A stretch of 64,000 bases of DNA from NCBI GenBank assembly GCA_964019425.1, contig OZ025824.1:555001-619000 (forward strand). Direction: 5' to 3'. The notes beneath the pieces are model-generated. The model was not told the DNA's origin. It made no database searches and saw only the letters and a list, made by a program, of their open reading frames with translations. A program made the position numbers and the translations under genes. The stretch's first letter is position 1. Each line of letters begins with the position of its first letter. The DNA is from Flectonema sp. DT1601 (taxonomy: Eukaryota > Euglenozoa > Diplonemea > Diplonemida > Diplonemidae). Below are positions 20,699 through 30,560 of this stretch, in pieces.

Positions 20699-21793
20699 TG
20701 GTACTCTACTCTTCGGTCTATATGTATAATCTAAATCCTTTGTCTTGATCCAGTCCGGTGTTTTGGTTTTTTCGTTATTTGAGTTGTTTTGGAGGGAAGA
20801 GAGGGAGCCTTTATAATCCTTCTTAGTTTTAATTTGAGATTTGTTACAACTACCGAGTTGTTCGGAGGCTTTCTATTTGTTGGGCGTCTAAGAATGATAC
20901 CTAATTACATTAAGCATACTACCTAAGATTAACGGTATACAAATATATACGTAATGTCCAGCTTATTTCATTACCCCGTTTTTTCAATGCTTGTTGGTGA
21001 AGATCTTACTGCTGGCTAGTTGCATACACCGCATTAATTTGGTTTTGGAGTGTACATTAAGTGGTCAGTCTGCGTGCGTGTTATTGCTATTACGAACCTT
21101 GTTTTTCAATGACTTTTTAACGTACTTACATCAATCGACTGATGTATAGGCTTCATTTTTTATGACTTCTCCATTAACATTATTTTATTTTATTTTGGTT
21201 TATCGTATAATAAAATTGGTTGATTGTTCATCACGTGGCCTCAGCACCTACTAAAGAATCCAAGCTAATGCAGTCTACCTTGTTGGTTGGTATATTCTAA
21301 AGCTATCGATTTGGATTATAAAATCGAATTTGTACGGTACCCTCTGTGATTGTAAGTAAAAGGGGGCTGCATACACTAAACACTTTCTTAAATATTTCTA
21401 TATTTCCTTTCCTTTTCAATTTTCGGATTTGATTATACATTCGTAAGTGTATTTATAAATAATAATATATCCTATTCTCTTCGGCACTAGCCCCTGGTGG
21501 GCCCTCGCTCCCTCTCCTGCTGAGCACGGTGGTGCGACTCACCCGATTTTAAAGTGAAGAAGAATAGGAATATTATTATAATAAATAGTACTTAATCTGC
21601 TGTTGTTGCTGCTAAGTTGCCAAAAAAGTTTGTGCATCTGGACGTATAGTAACCATCATTGACGATGCCGTAATATGGATACACGTCCTAAGTGCATTGC
21701 ACTTGTAGTAAGTCTTCTTGCGTTACTTACCACTGTACTCTACTCACAACGGATTTTAGTCAAGCTAAAATCTGGGCATAGAGTGATGGGGGG
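20699..21793 (-). other. 5' untranslated segment of the Penelope-like element
   Basis: Lies between the upstream pLTR and the start codon on the coding strand. No long frame. A GC-richer patch at 21484-21545 (GCCCCTGGTGGGCCC...) stands out from the A/T background and could fold. Function unknown. Confidence 0.6.
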
Positions 21794-22078
21794 ATGTATG
21801 TTCGATTTTGTAAAAATTACAACTGTGTTGTATCATAAAAACATAAAGATAATTTAACATTAGTTTTAAATACAGTGACTAAGGGTGATGCGCAACTTAG
21901 CATATTAAAGTAACTATTTAGGTTTCGAGAGTAATCCATATACCTCTTACCTCTATTCTCTCTCATCAGTATGGTGTAGAAGTAAGTCAGTCAAATGTTG
22001 AGACTGAGTCATTCCAGTTTGCAGGACTGGAATGTAGTTACTTTGTGTTTCATGTTCATAAATAAAAAAAAAAAAAAA
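21794..22078 (-). repeat. pLTR, upstream (5') copy
   Basis: Direct repeat of 13694-13975. It ends in a longer A run on the plus strand, then TCGCTT and the target duplication at 22085. On the coding strand this copy lies upstream of the frame and would hold the promoter. Confidence 0.9.
21922..21969 (-). ncRNA. Candidate hammerhead ribozyme core (5' pLTR)
   Basis: Same CTGATGA ... CTCTCGAAAC boxes as in the other pLTR. Here stem II extends to five pairs (GAGAG/CTCTC), while both boxes are unchanged although the loop between them differs in length. Stems I and III remain unresolved. Confidence 0.4.
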
Positions 22079-22114
22079 TCGCTTCGGCATACGGACGCTT
22101 GCAACCCTGGGGAG

Positions 22115-22482
22115 GGGAGGGTGTACGGGCTCAAGACCACAATAGCCTACCTTTCCCTGGCAAAATACAAGGAGTTGGGTACAAAATATAAAAAGTCTCA
22201 AAATTCCATTTAGGTAATTTGCCACCGAAACTGAGCACCAAACACTACCGTCGGTGCTTCGTGGGGATTACAACGATGTGATTGCCCTCAAATGCACACA
22301 ACACATGGGTCGAAACATCAAGGCCAAGTTCAGCAAGGAGATGTTTGGTAGGTTCAAACATCTGTGTACGGCACCTTCATACAGGTTCCTACCCATGTTT
22401 GATGGGAGGGAAAGAACTTGTGTAGTCGTTGTGGTAAGGTGGGCCACAATAAGACTACGTGTAAAAACCCCCTAAACGAGAA
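22115..22482 (+). pseudogene. MULE protein, middle and CCHC knuckle (fragment)
   Basis: After the in-phase continuation of the N-terminal domain the frame closes, then a second stretch reads GDYNDVIALKCTQHMGRN... FKHLCTAPSYRFLPMFDG and a CCHC knuckle CSRCGKVGHNKTTCKNPL (reached with a frame change near 22420). Such knuckles close many Mutator-like transposases. The DDE core expected between these parts is missing. At 22478-22482 the sequence GAGAA is the target duplicated by the 2-kb element. Confidence 0.55.
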
Positions 22483-24500
22483 TGAGGCGATCGGCAGGGT
22501 GGAGGTGTTCACGATTTTTCACTTTGCTACACGAAAATTCACGATTTTTCACGATTTTTCACGATTTTTCACTTAATTTTTTGCTGCTTTTTGGTAGTGA
22601 AATCCTGTGAAAATGTGTGAAAATGTGTGAAAATGTGTGAAAATGTGTGAAAATGTGTGAAAATGTGTGAATTCTAGTGAAAAAAGTGAGTGATATCCAG
22701 ATGGTACCGTTGGTGCTGGTGTGCTGTGCGATGTCAAACCTGTTCAGTTTGCCATACGTCATGTCACTTTGACAACTAAATGGGCATCGCTTGTGCCCAG
22801 TGACCCATCACCCTTCCTGACCATCGCTTGTGGTGAGGTTCCGGACTTTGGACCGGCGCATCGCGTGTGCGGTGGGTTTAATCACTGAGGGGGCTCATTC
22901 TCGTTCACACTGTTCTGTTCTGTGGTGTCTTTCCATTACTCCTCCCATCTCTGCCAGGAGACAGCCTGACAACCCATATTGATATTGCTTGAGAGACAAT
23001 GAGAGGTAATTCATTGGGGTAGAAACAAGTGAGTGTAATCATTGGGTTCCAAGCTGATGATAATTTTTTTGGTTAAATAAATAAAAAATCCAAAGAGCAA
23101 CTGTTGGCATTGCTCAACCTTGGGATTCTTGCGTGCCGGTTCTGCAGCCTTCTTTTTCTTCGCCTCTGCAGCCTTCTTCCTGGCTGCATCCCTTGCTTCC
23201 TCCTTCGCCTTCTTGGCAGCCGCCTTCTCCTTTCTTGCCTCCTCTTTTCGCTGAGCAGTTTTTTCTTGTGCAACTTTCCTGGCAGCAGCATTTTCTGCTG
23301 CTTTCGCTTGGGTCAGTGTGGCGGACTGCTGGGGCACCGGGAGGGAGAGGGGGTCACGCAACTTTAGCTTTGTGGGGAGCTCCAGCGCAAAGCATTCAAC
23401 AACAGAGAAAATGAATGCCCCGCGCTGGGACTTGGTTGGGGGGTTAGGTAGGGATGGTGCGTCCACCGGGATGATGCTGGCATCAGGCTTGGTGAGCATG
23501 GGGTCATCGGGGACATCGCTCTTCAGCTTAGAGACCTGAATGTGGTTCACATGGGAGAGGGCGTGGTTGACCTGCCTATTGACTTCCAGCAGGCGGGCGT
23601 GGTGAGGGGAGACTGTGTCACCGCAATAGCAGCAACGAAAAATGCCCTTTCCCCCCAAGGGTTCCAGCATGTAGAACCATCTACCTGGAAGCTCGGTATC
23701 GAGCAATGCAAAAATCTTTTCCCAATAATCGAGGTGACAGTGGCCTGATCTTCTGGCCTGGCTGTCCTGAACTTTCTGCCGGTTAATCTTTTTGAAATGT
23801 TCTGTTGTGTTACCCTCAACAAGAAAACACAATGAAGCAGTTGAACGTGTGTCCTCTAACCAAGACAACGCCCCTGCCAAGGCACCTGTAAAATCAACCC
23901 CCCTCTCAATGAGTAAGCAAACGACCGATTCCCACGTATGAAGAAGCACAGCGTTGCTATTGAACGGAGGAAGTCACTGAGGCCAAAGTACTTCGCAATC
24001 CAGGAGGCAATGCAATGAACTCGGTGTGTAGGCTCCAGGATGAGGCAGATATTGCCATCTTGGTCAAATAATTTAAACCCCCTGTATTCTGATCCACCCC
24101 GATCACTGAGCGCAGAGGTAATCGTGCAAGTTGACAGAGGTGGTGGTGCCGGATCAGTGATTAAGATTCAACCCACCTGTGCTAGAATAGTTCAGCAACC
24201 ACATGAAACTGTAACAAGAGCTGGATTAAAGAGAAGTAGTATTAACAATAAACTGTAGAGAACGATAGGATTAACAAGCACCGATGACAACTACGAAGCA
24301 GTGCAGTTCAGGCCCCCCCTGAGTAGTTTTTTTTACCAAACCACAAATCTCAATATCAAAATTCACGAAAATTCACGATTTTTCACCATGCTTTTTGGCA
24401 GTGAATTTTCGTGAATTTTCGTGATAGGTAGTGACAACTCGTGACAAACCGTGAAGGATCGTGAAAATTCGTGAAACCTCCACCCCTGCCGATCGCCTCA
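22483..24500 (-). mobile_element. 2.0-kb inverted-repeat DNA transposon, superfamily unknown
   Basis: Terminal inverted repeats begin TGAGGCGATCGGCAGGG and run about 38 bp with few mismatches. A 5-bp duplication GAGAA flanks them (22478-22482 and 24501-24505), and removing the element restores the MULE frame. Subterminal zones are dense in CACGATTTTTCAC / GTGAAAAT motifs, including six tandem AAATGTGTGA units (about 22610-22670). One minus-strand frame (23011-23949) is the only coding candidate. The 5-bp duplication does not match the common superfamilies hAT (8), MULE (9) or mariner (2), so I leave it unassigned. Confidence 0.75.
23011..23949 (-). CDS. Unknown 312-residue protein of the 2-kb element
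   Basis: Starts MLLHTWESVVCLLIERGVDF. Residues about 120-160 contain FRCCYCGDTVSPHHARLLEV...NHALSHVNH, a possible C2/H2 zinc site. Residues about 225-285 are an Ala/Lys/Glu-rich helix (KAKEEARDAARKKAAEAKKK) that looks like a basic nuclear tail. No DDE-type transposase signature is visible, so it may be an accessory protein or a truncated transposase. Upstream (23950-24360) no further long frame is found on this strand. Confidence 0.45.
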   Translation of the reverse strand: MLLHTWESVVCLLIERGVDFTGALAGALSWLEDTRSTASLCFLVEGNTTEHFKKINRQKVQDSQARRSGHCHLDYWEKIFALLDTELPGRWFYMLEPLGGKGIFRCCYCGDTVSPHHARLLEVNRQVNHALSHVNHIQVSKLKSDVPDDPMLTKPDASIIPVDAPSLPNPPTKSQRGAFIFSVVECFALELPTKLKLRDPLSLPVPQQSATLTQAKAAENAAARKVAQEKTAQRKEEARKEKAAAKKAKEEARDAARKKAAEAKKKKAAEPARKNPKVEQCQQLLFGFFIYLTKKIIISLEPNDYTHLFLPQ

Positions 24501-24647
24501 GAGAAGTCGGCCCCGAAGAAGTCGGCCCCGAAGAAATCAGCGAAGAAGTCGGCCCCCAAGAAGACTGTCGATACATCGACTAGGAGAAACCGGATATCCG
24601 GAAAGAGAAAGAAGTGTGATTCAAGTTCATCATCTGATGAGCTTTAA
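24501..24647 (+). pseudogene. MULE protein, basic C-terminal tail
   Basis: Reads KSAPKKSAPKKSAKKSAPKK, then TVDTSTRRNRISGKRKKCDSSSSSDEL and stop at 24647. It follows in phase from CKNPLNE at 22477 once the 2-kb insertion and one GAGAA are set aside. The lysine-rich repeats suggest nuclear localisation. Confidence 0.6.
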
Positions 24648-24829
24648 TATTTTTCGATGCAAGGTCATCATCTGATTCATTTATAGTGTTTTCTATTCTT
24701 GCTTTATAAAACTTTTCGTCTAACAAGGAAACACTGTCAAGAATGTGAGAAGATGTGAAGATTCTACCTCTGATTTTTTTTCTCAATTCTTTTTTCTTTT
24801 TTTCTTTTTTTCTTTTTTTTTTTTTTTTT

Positions 24830-24990
24830 CCAGAAAAAAAAAAAGTGCTGGTACCCAACAGAGAAAAAAAAAAAAGAGTTGTTCACAACAGCGAAAAAAC
24901 TTTTTGGGTGCAGGCAACGGAGAAAAAAAAGTTAAGGTGACAGGCAACGGAGAAAAAACTTTTTTTTATGTAGGCAACGGAGAATTCTCC
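24830..24990 (-). repeat. Right subterminal repeat array of the MULE
   Basis: Inverted partner of 12350-12640: CAACAGAGAAAAA, CAACAGCGAAAAA and three GGCAACGGAGAA units at about 30-40-bp spacing, ending GAATTCTCC at 24990. Confidence 0.75.
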
Positions 24991-25083
24991 TAAAAAAAAA
25001 AAAAAAAAAAAAAAAGAAAGTTTACCTCGGGAATAGGGCAGGAGCCAAAAGCTCCCAGTTGAGGAAGTTGGGAGAGGAATAGG
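24991..25083 (-). repeat. RepX repeat, right part
   Basis: Continuation of the RepX copy broken at 12341: AAAGAAAGTTTACCTCGGGA, then ATAGGGCAGGAGCCAAAAGC and TCCCAG. It matches 50275-50330 on the same strand. Confidence 0.85.
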
Positions 25084-25194
25084 GGCAGTGAACTTTTGAT
25101 TCAGGCCCTTCCCATCGAACAGGACGAAGACTTCTAAAACCTGAGATGAACCAATTGAGTTGAAACAAACAAATAACAGAGACGCAACACATAC

Positions 25195-26810
25195 CGGAAC
25201 ATCATCGCAAGCAATGCTTGCCTTGGCGAACGTCTCCCTGCTGATGTGTTTATCACTGAGTGTGTCATACCATTCCTTCTTTGGAGGCAACTCCTTGGCA
25301 CTTAACCTCTTGTGACTCTTAAACCACGTGTATGGGAACGCACCTTTAGATAGGAGTAAACTTAGGTTCTCCTCATTTACTTCAGCACCGGCATCTGCAA
25401 GCTTCTTAGACATGAAGGCAGTCATCCTAGGTTTGTGGTTGTTTGGTTCTTCAACAATGTATCAAGTGATGATGGGACTAGTTGAAGACTATCCTTTACG
25501 CATACCTTAATGCGATCCATGTACTCACCACGTTTGAACTTGAACGATAGCATCGTTGTCTCACTGTTGTTCTTGATGGCATCGAGGTTGTTACGAGTGT
25601 ACTTCTTACCGTTCTTACAGGTTGTCTCATAGGTAAGTGGTGATCGGAGTCACCGAGCATCCTCCAGATATGGTTGTTGTCATATCCTCTCGCATTGTGA
25701 AAATAGAGAGGTACATCACCATACAGTTGCTTATCCCTAACGTTGATGTTGCAACCACTACATGAAGCACCTCTATACTTACCTGTTAGATGGCAGTGGT
25801 CATGAACCTTTACCTTGTCACCACTGAAGGGTTCCTCACAATAGCAACACCTTGTGGACGCTTCATATTCTCTAACCTGAGTGTTTGTAATGATCATCTT
25901 GCTGACATCTGTAAACAATTTCTTCTTCCAGCCAACAAACTTATTGACATTGCCATAATTTCCTTTAGATCGTTGTAGAAAGAGTTGAGTGTCTTCTTTT
26001 CAAAGTCTTCGGTAGATAACTTCTCATCGATGGCTGGATCGTGGGTATACATGTAGTCAGTCCCATACTTCCAGTTCAGCTCTGGAGAGACATCAAGATG
26101 GATCCTATATGAAGATGCCAGGTGACGTCCTCCTACAATCATGCTTTCAAAGTCTGCAATCATCACAAAGGGTTTCTTCACAGTGTTGTTGTAGTTGGTG
26201 AACTTTATCTTGCTACCCTCCTTTGGCATGGTTACACGGGATGCCTCATTGTTCTTGCAATTGTTAAAGTGTTCTAACATGGTTGTATCTTTCTTGAACG
26301 AGTGCAGGCATCTGGGGCAATGGGAACCATGTTTTGAATCGCTACCCATGAGACGGCCGAGTGACTTGATCCACATGTAATGATCTTCGAAGAACAGAAG
26401 ATTAATCCAATCCTCACAGGTGGCATCACCAAACTGCCCACATGGTAAGACATTGTGCTTCTCATCCAGTGTGAAGAGGTTGATGAACACATTGTTCTGC
26501 TTAACAAACCTGTTGATACTGCTTACCTTGACAGGGAACTCCAACCCAGAGAAGTCGTACTTGCTCTGAACCTTCTTATACTTCAAGAGACGATCTGCGT
26601 TCTTAGCAAATTTAAACTCAGAGGACATAACAGCCAACTCGAAGCACCGATCCTCCCATACCACATCCTTGTCATTGTTGACATTGATGACAGCTTTCTT
26701 ATTTGAGATCCTGTCTGGTAGCTGAACATATCCAGATCCCCGAACAGGTTTGGTATGATAGAAGACTACATCAATTTGTTTGAAGTATTGGAAGGTTAGG
26801 TTCGATCATA
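25195..26810 (-). mobile_element. Polinton/Maverick-type DNA polymerase B fossil
   Basis: Partial protein-primed family B polymerase. Recognisable parts in coding order: the N-terminal leader, the exonuclease I motif PFVMIADFES, a Cys/His block with VHDHCHLTGKYRGASC and FHNARGYDNNHIW, and the LSLLLSKGAFPYTW...ELPPKKEWYDTL segment that precedes the palm. The palm itself and other Polinton genes (integrase, capsid, ATPase, protease) are not seen here. The copy is broken, with a few breaks, and looks moderately old. Both ends abut unrelated repeats, so terminal repeats cannot be assigned. Confidence 0.8.
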
Positions 26811-26825
26811 CTTGTGCAAAACGCT

Positions 26826-26962
26826 AAAGCTAAAGCTAAGCTTTTTAGAGCTAAGCTAAAGCTATTTAGCTTTTTTTAGCTTTTTTTAGCTTTTTTTAGC
26901 TTTTTTTAGCTTTTTTTAGCTTTTTTTAGCTTTTTTTAGCTTTTTTTTAGCTTTTTTGAAAA
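26826..26962 (+). repeat. AGCTTTTTTT decamer array with inverted AAAGCT leader
   Basis: A block of AAAGCTAAAGCTAAGCTTTTT is followed by about nine tandem AGCTTTTTTT units. The leader and array can pair with each other. Beyond it (26963-27300) is poly-A/T-rich sequence without a gene. Confidence 0.8.
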
Positions 26963-27311
26963 AAATTTTTCAAACAAAAAATACCTCATTTTTGGACATT
27001 TTTGGTATTTTTTTGGAATTTTTTTAGAAAAAAAATGGAAAGTTGTTGAAAATAAAGCAGTGGAAAATTGAGAAACTGGCACTGTGGAGCTTGAAAGCAT
27101 TTTTTTTGAATTTTTTGAAAAAAAATTTATTCTCTCAGAATGTAAAAAAAAAAAAAAAAAATTACTTGAAGGGGAGTAAAAAAAATTTTTTTTAATTAAA
27201 AAAGCTAGTAACCAGTCTTGTTTGGGTTTTTTTGGGGTCTTTTGGTATATTAGCAGCTAAATCTGTGAACAGAGCAAGGATATAAGGCTTCAAGTTTTTT
27301 CTTTAAAAATA

Positions 27312-27757
27312 CTGTAAAGGGAAATATTCTCGCGGGGAAATATTCTTGCGGGGAAATATTCTCGCGGGGAAATATTCTCGCGGATTTGGGGATTTTTTTT
27401 CAAACTCGCGGGTTTTTCCCCACAAGAATATTTCCCTGCCACAGAGGATTTTTGCGAAAGTCAGTCAGTTGATCAAGAATTTAACAAATCTTTGTGCTTT
27501 CATCGAATGTCAGGTGGAACAAAGCATTATTTACAAGCAAACACAATAAAAAACTACCATACTGCACAACAAAAATAATTTTTGCTGAAACTTTCCTTCA
27601 TAGCACACATATTTTCTTCACAAAAAGTAACAAAAAAAATGGCTGGAAAAAAGATATGCTTGCAGGGAAATAATCCTGCGGGGAAATATTCTCGCGGATT
27701 TAGAAAAAATAATAAAAACTCGCGGGTTTTTCCCCACAAGAATATTTCCCTTTACAG
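27312..27757. mobile_element. TA-flanked MITE, family M2, copy 1 (446 bp)
   Basis: Terminal inverted repeats start CTGTAAAGGGAAATATTCTC, flanked by TA on both sides (27310-27311 and 27758-27759). Subterminal tandem copies of GGGGAAATATTCTCGCG occur at the left end and more weakly at the right. No transposase. Its twin of identical length is at 31913-32358 in the opposite orientation. Confidence 0.88.
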
Positions 27758-27759
27758 TA

Positions 27760-28003
27760 TATAAAAAGAATAATAATAAAAAAAAGAATCGGCAAACTTC
27801 ACTTTTTAACTACTAACTCACACTTTTATTTTGTTTGTGCGCAACCGGATCTCTTGCAATCGAGCTCATCAACATGAGACTCGTCGCAATTCGGAAAGAT
27901 GCAAGCATCCTCGAGTGGGTGACACTGCACTTCTGCAGGCCACTCACTCGCCGTGATTGTGCTCCACTCAACAGTGGAAGGTTCACAATGATATCTCGTG
28001 AAT
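27760..28003. other. Unassigned spacer
   Basis: A GC-richer tract (27835-27990) with no open frame of note. TTTGTTTGTGCGCAACCGG at about 27830 recurs at about 28852, so it is part of a dispersed unit. Function unknown. Confidence 0.4.
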
Positions 28004-28384
28004 TTCGATAAAGTGGGAAGTAACGGACTGGGAGCTTTTGGCTCCTGCCCTATTCCCGATGTAAACTTTCTTTTTATTTTTTATTTTTTTTAACAGGCCC
28101 AAAGGGCGACAATGATGGTTGCTGACCAAGGAATAATATTCAAATGAATTTTCGTTTCAAAGAAACGAACAGAATTAAGAGAGAGGCAGAGAAAAGAAAA
28201 AAAAAATATGAAGAGGAAAAAATCAAACATGAAAAAAATAAAAAAAAAAAATAAAATATAAATAAAAAACGTTGTATGAAAAAGGAAAAAAAAGAAAAAA
28301 AAAAAAAAAAAAAAAGACCAGAAAAGGAAAGAGAAAATGAAAAGGTATAATATTATTGTGGGGATATGAGGATAGCAGGGAGAT

Positions 28385-28390
<6 letters not shown>
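28004..28390 (+). repeat. RepX repeat, plus orientation, copy next to satellite
   Basis: Order: GTGGGAAGTAACGGACTGGG, the dyad GGAGC-TTTTG-GCTCC, an A/T tract, GCCC-AAA-GGGC, the dyad TTCGTTTC-AAA-GAAACGAA, long A/T tracts, then GGATAGCAGGGAGATGCTC. Whole copies also lie at 49935-50347 (inverted); shorter ones at 33608 and 39603. No coding capacity. Confidence 0.8.
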
Positions 28391-28416
<26 letters not shown>

Positions 28417-28436
28417 ATTTATTATTTAAAAAAAAG

Positions 28437-28830
28437 GAAACAATCAGTTTAGCGTCTCGATCGGGACGGAAAATAGAAATTAATCGACATAGTCGATCGA
28501 TAGAAAAAAAAACAATGATAGCATTGTTCATTCTTTTTTTTTTTTTTTTTAAATCCCTTTAAATATTTTAAAGAAAAAACAATCAGTTTAGCGTCTTGAC
28601 CAGGACGGAAAATAGAAAGTGATCGACATAGTCGATCGATAAAAAAACAATGATAACATTGTTTATTCCTTTTTTTTTTTTTTTTATATTCTTTTTCATT
28701 AATTTTGAAAAAAAAAAAAAACAATCAGTTTAGCGTCTTGACCAGGACGGAAAATAGAAAGTGATCGACATAGTCGATCGATAAAAAAACAATGATAACA
28801 TTGTTTATTCTTTTTTTTTCTTTTTTTAAA
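28437..28830 (-). repeat. Hairpin satellite, three units, minus orientation
   Basis: A-type units. The outermost carries the array-end variant CGTCTCGATCGGGACG instead of CGTCTTGACCAGGACG. Each has GATCGAC-TAT-GTCGATC and an AACAATG-type dyad. Confidence 0.9.
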
Positions 28831-28948
28831 TTTTTATTATTTTGTGTATTTTTTGTTTGTGCGCAACCGGTAGAAAATCCTAATAAAGGAATAGGTAGTT
28901 ACGCTGCTACAATTCTCTTTCTACCGAACAATGGGTTTGTAGGTACAA

Positions 28949-29200
28949 AAAAAAAAAGAATAAACAATGTTATCATTGTTTTTTTTTTATCGATCGACTA
29001 TGTCGATTACTTTCTATTTTCCGTCCTGGTCAGGACGCTAAACTGATTGTTTTTTTTTAATAAATAAAAAGAAATAAAAAAAAAAATAAAAAAAAAAAGA
29101 ATAAACAATGTTATCATTGTTTTTTTAACGATCGACTATGTCGATCACTTTCTATTTTCCGTCCTGGTCAAGACGCTAAACTGATTGTTTTTTTTTTTTT
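28949..29200 (+). repeat. Hairpin satellite, two A units, plus orientation
   Basis: Same unit as the neighbouring minus array but inverted, so the two arrays converge head to head around 28850-28940. Confidence 0.9.
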
Positions 29201-29389
29201 TTCAAATTAAAAAAATACTGTAATTATAAATATCACGGTGTATAAAAAATTTGGAGTATAACAACTTTGGATATAAAAAAGATGGTGGATTCTCGGAAAA
29301 AAAACTTGGTGGATTTTTATAAAAAAGTATGAAAGTACACATTTTGACTGTAAAATGGTAGTTTTTGGGGATGAAATTTTTCACACTAT

Positions 29390-30560
29390 GCGGAATTTTT
29401 TGAAAAAACGGGATCCTTTTGAACCCCTGAAGACGTCGGTAAGCAAGGTGGAGCTGGGTTTGATAAAGAAAGAGGAGCGGGTAAAAGAGCACAAACGTCT
29501 CGCTGCTATGAGAAGTGGTCAAGGGGGGAGTTGCTTAACATTGGTGAGATGGTGAACTCTGCTGCCAATGTGTCAAGGGCGATTGCATACTTCAACACGG
29601 ACCATAAGAAGAGATCAACAGTGCAGGCAGGGCAATGAAGCTCTTGGTTGAGGAACAAAAGAGGAAGACAAAGGGAGAACCACTAGAAGGGCAGGTGAAA
29701 TCTGGGAGACCAACCATCTTAACCACTGATGAGGAAGCAGGTGCTCGATTTATTGAGAATATCCGTGCCTATAGTGGCTCTGTGTTTGCTTCTCTTCTCT
29801 GGTTTCAAGCACAGGTGATACGCCGGAACGCGTGGATTCCGGTTCCCTACAATCAACATGGACCTACAAGTTCCTGGAACGGAAGGGTTGGATACCGTCT
29901 TGGAACCACTGCGAAAGTAGCGCCTGAAGCAGAACTCCTATCAGCTGGGTCAAGGTTTCTGAGCAATAGTCCCATACTTTATTAAGAAACGCCAGGAGCT
30001 GGGACTCCAATCGGATTACCCTGGTCTCGCAGTATATGACCAGTTTAGGGGGCAGATAACTGAGGAAGTCCTTCGTCGATTTGAAGAAGCCAAAATCACG
30101 GTTATACTGGTGCAAGGCGGATGGACTTCTCATCTCCGGCCGTCGGATCTAACTGTCATGGCCAACTTCAAAGAAGCATCAAGCTTTCTTGGTGAGTGGA
30201 TGACAGAGCAGATGCGCAAGCGGGAGGAAAAGTTGAAAAAATCAAAGCAAAAAGCTGATAGAAACTTTAAAGCGCGCTGCGAAAGGGAAGGGTCCAAAGG
30301 GAGCTCCTGAATCCGAACCCATGTCAAAATGGATGAAGGAGCTCACAAAAACGAAGAACATTCGAGGGCCGCAAATTGGGTGGATAGTGACAGCCCTTGA
30401 TAGTATTATGAAAAATACTATCACGGCTGGTTTTATAAAAGCAGGTATTGTGAATCCTGCAAATCCACTCGTACTCCTGAAGTCCGTAGTTGTGAACATG
30501 AGTTCATGTTTTAATACCGCACCTCATACCTCGGTGTATTACAACGATTGGAGAAGGGAA
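29390..30560 (+). pseudogene. pogo-like DDE transposase remnant
   Basis: Frame-broken pieces on the plus strand. An N-terminal part reads ...GQVKSGRPTILTTDEEAGA. The catalytic region gives GLAVYDQFRGQITEEVLRRF (Asp in the xxYDxFRGQ motif, near 30035) and GGWTSHLRPSDLTVMANFKE (near 30117), then MSKWMKELTKTKNIRGPQIG and IKAGIVNP. This order matches DDE_1 transposases of the pogo/Tigger group. Several frameshifts and stops make it inactive. It could once have driven TA-flanked MITEs such as M1 and M2, but no direct link is shown. Confidence 0.68.

Larger units (their letters stand above)
13694..22084 (-). mobile_element. Penelope-like retroelement with N-terminal GIY-YIG and protease
   Basis: 8391-bp insertion in the MULE gene. 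It is bounded by a 30-bp target-site duplication (13664-13693 and 22085-22114) and by direct repeats of about 282 bp at both ends, the pLTR arrangement typical of Penelope-like elements. One minus-strand frame (20698-14051) encodes GIY-YIG endonuclease, reverse transcriptase, a cysteine-protease-like domain and a zinc finger. The order GIY-YIG before RT matches the permuted Naiad/Chlamys group rather than classical Penelope. The frame is uninterrupted and the two repeats are close to identical, so the insertion looks recent. Confidence 0.88.
12350..24990 (+). mobile_element. Mutator-like (MULE) DNA transposon carrying two nested elements
   Basis: Ends are inverted: the left begins GGAAAATTCTCCGTTGC and the right, read on the minus strand, begins GGAGAATTCTCCGTTGCC. 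A 9-bp duplication TAAAAAAAA flanks it (12341-12349 and 24991-24999), and the RepX copy at 49935-50347 shows the uninterrupted target. Subterminal arrays of a (T)CTCCGTTG / CGCTGTTGTGTG motif line both ends. Inside are pieces of one plus-strand gene: a FAR1/WRKY-GCM1-like zinc domain (13361-13693), a CCHC zinc knuckle (near 22422-22475) and a basic tail (24501-24647). Without its two insertions (8391+30 bp and 2018+5 bp) it would be about 2.2 kb. The DDE catalytic core is absent, so it is a non-autonomous derivative. The superfamily call rests on the 9-bp duplication, the zinc domains and the long repetitive termini. Confidence 0.72.
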
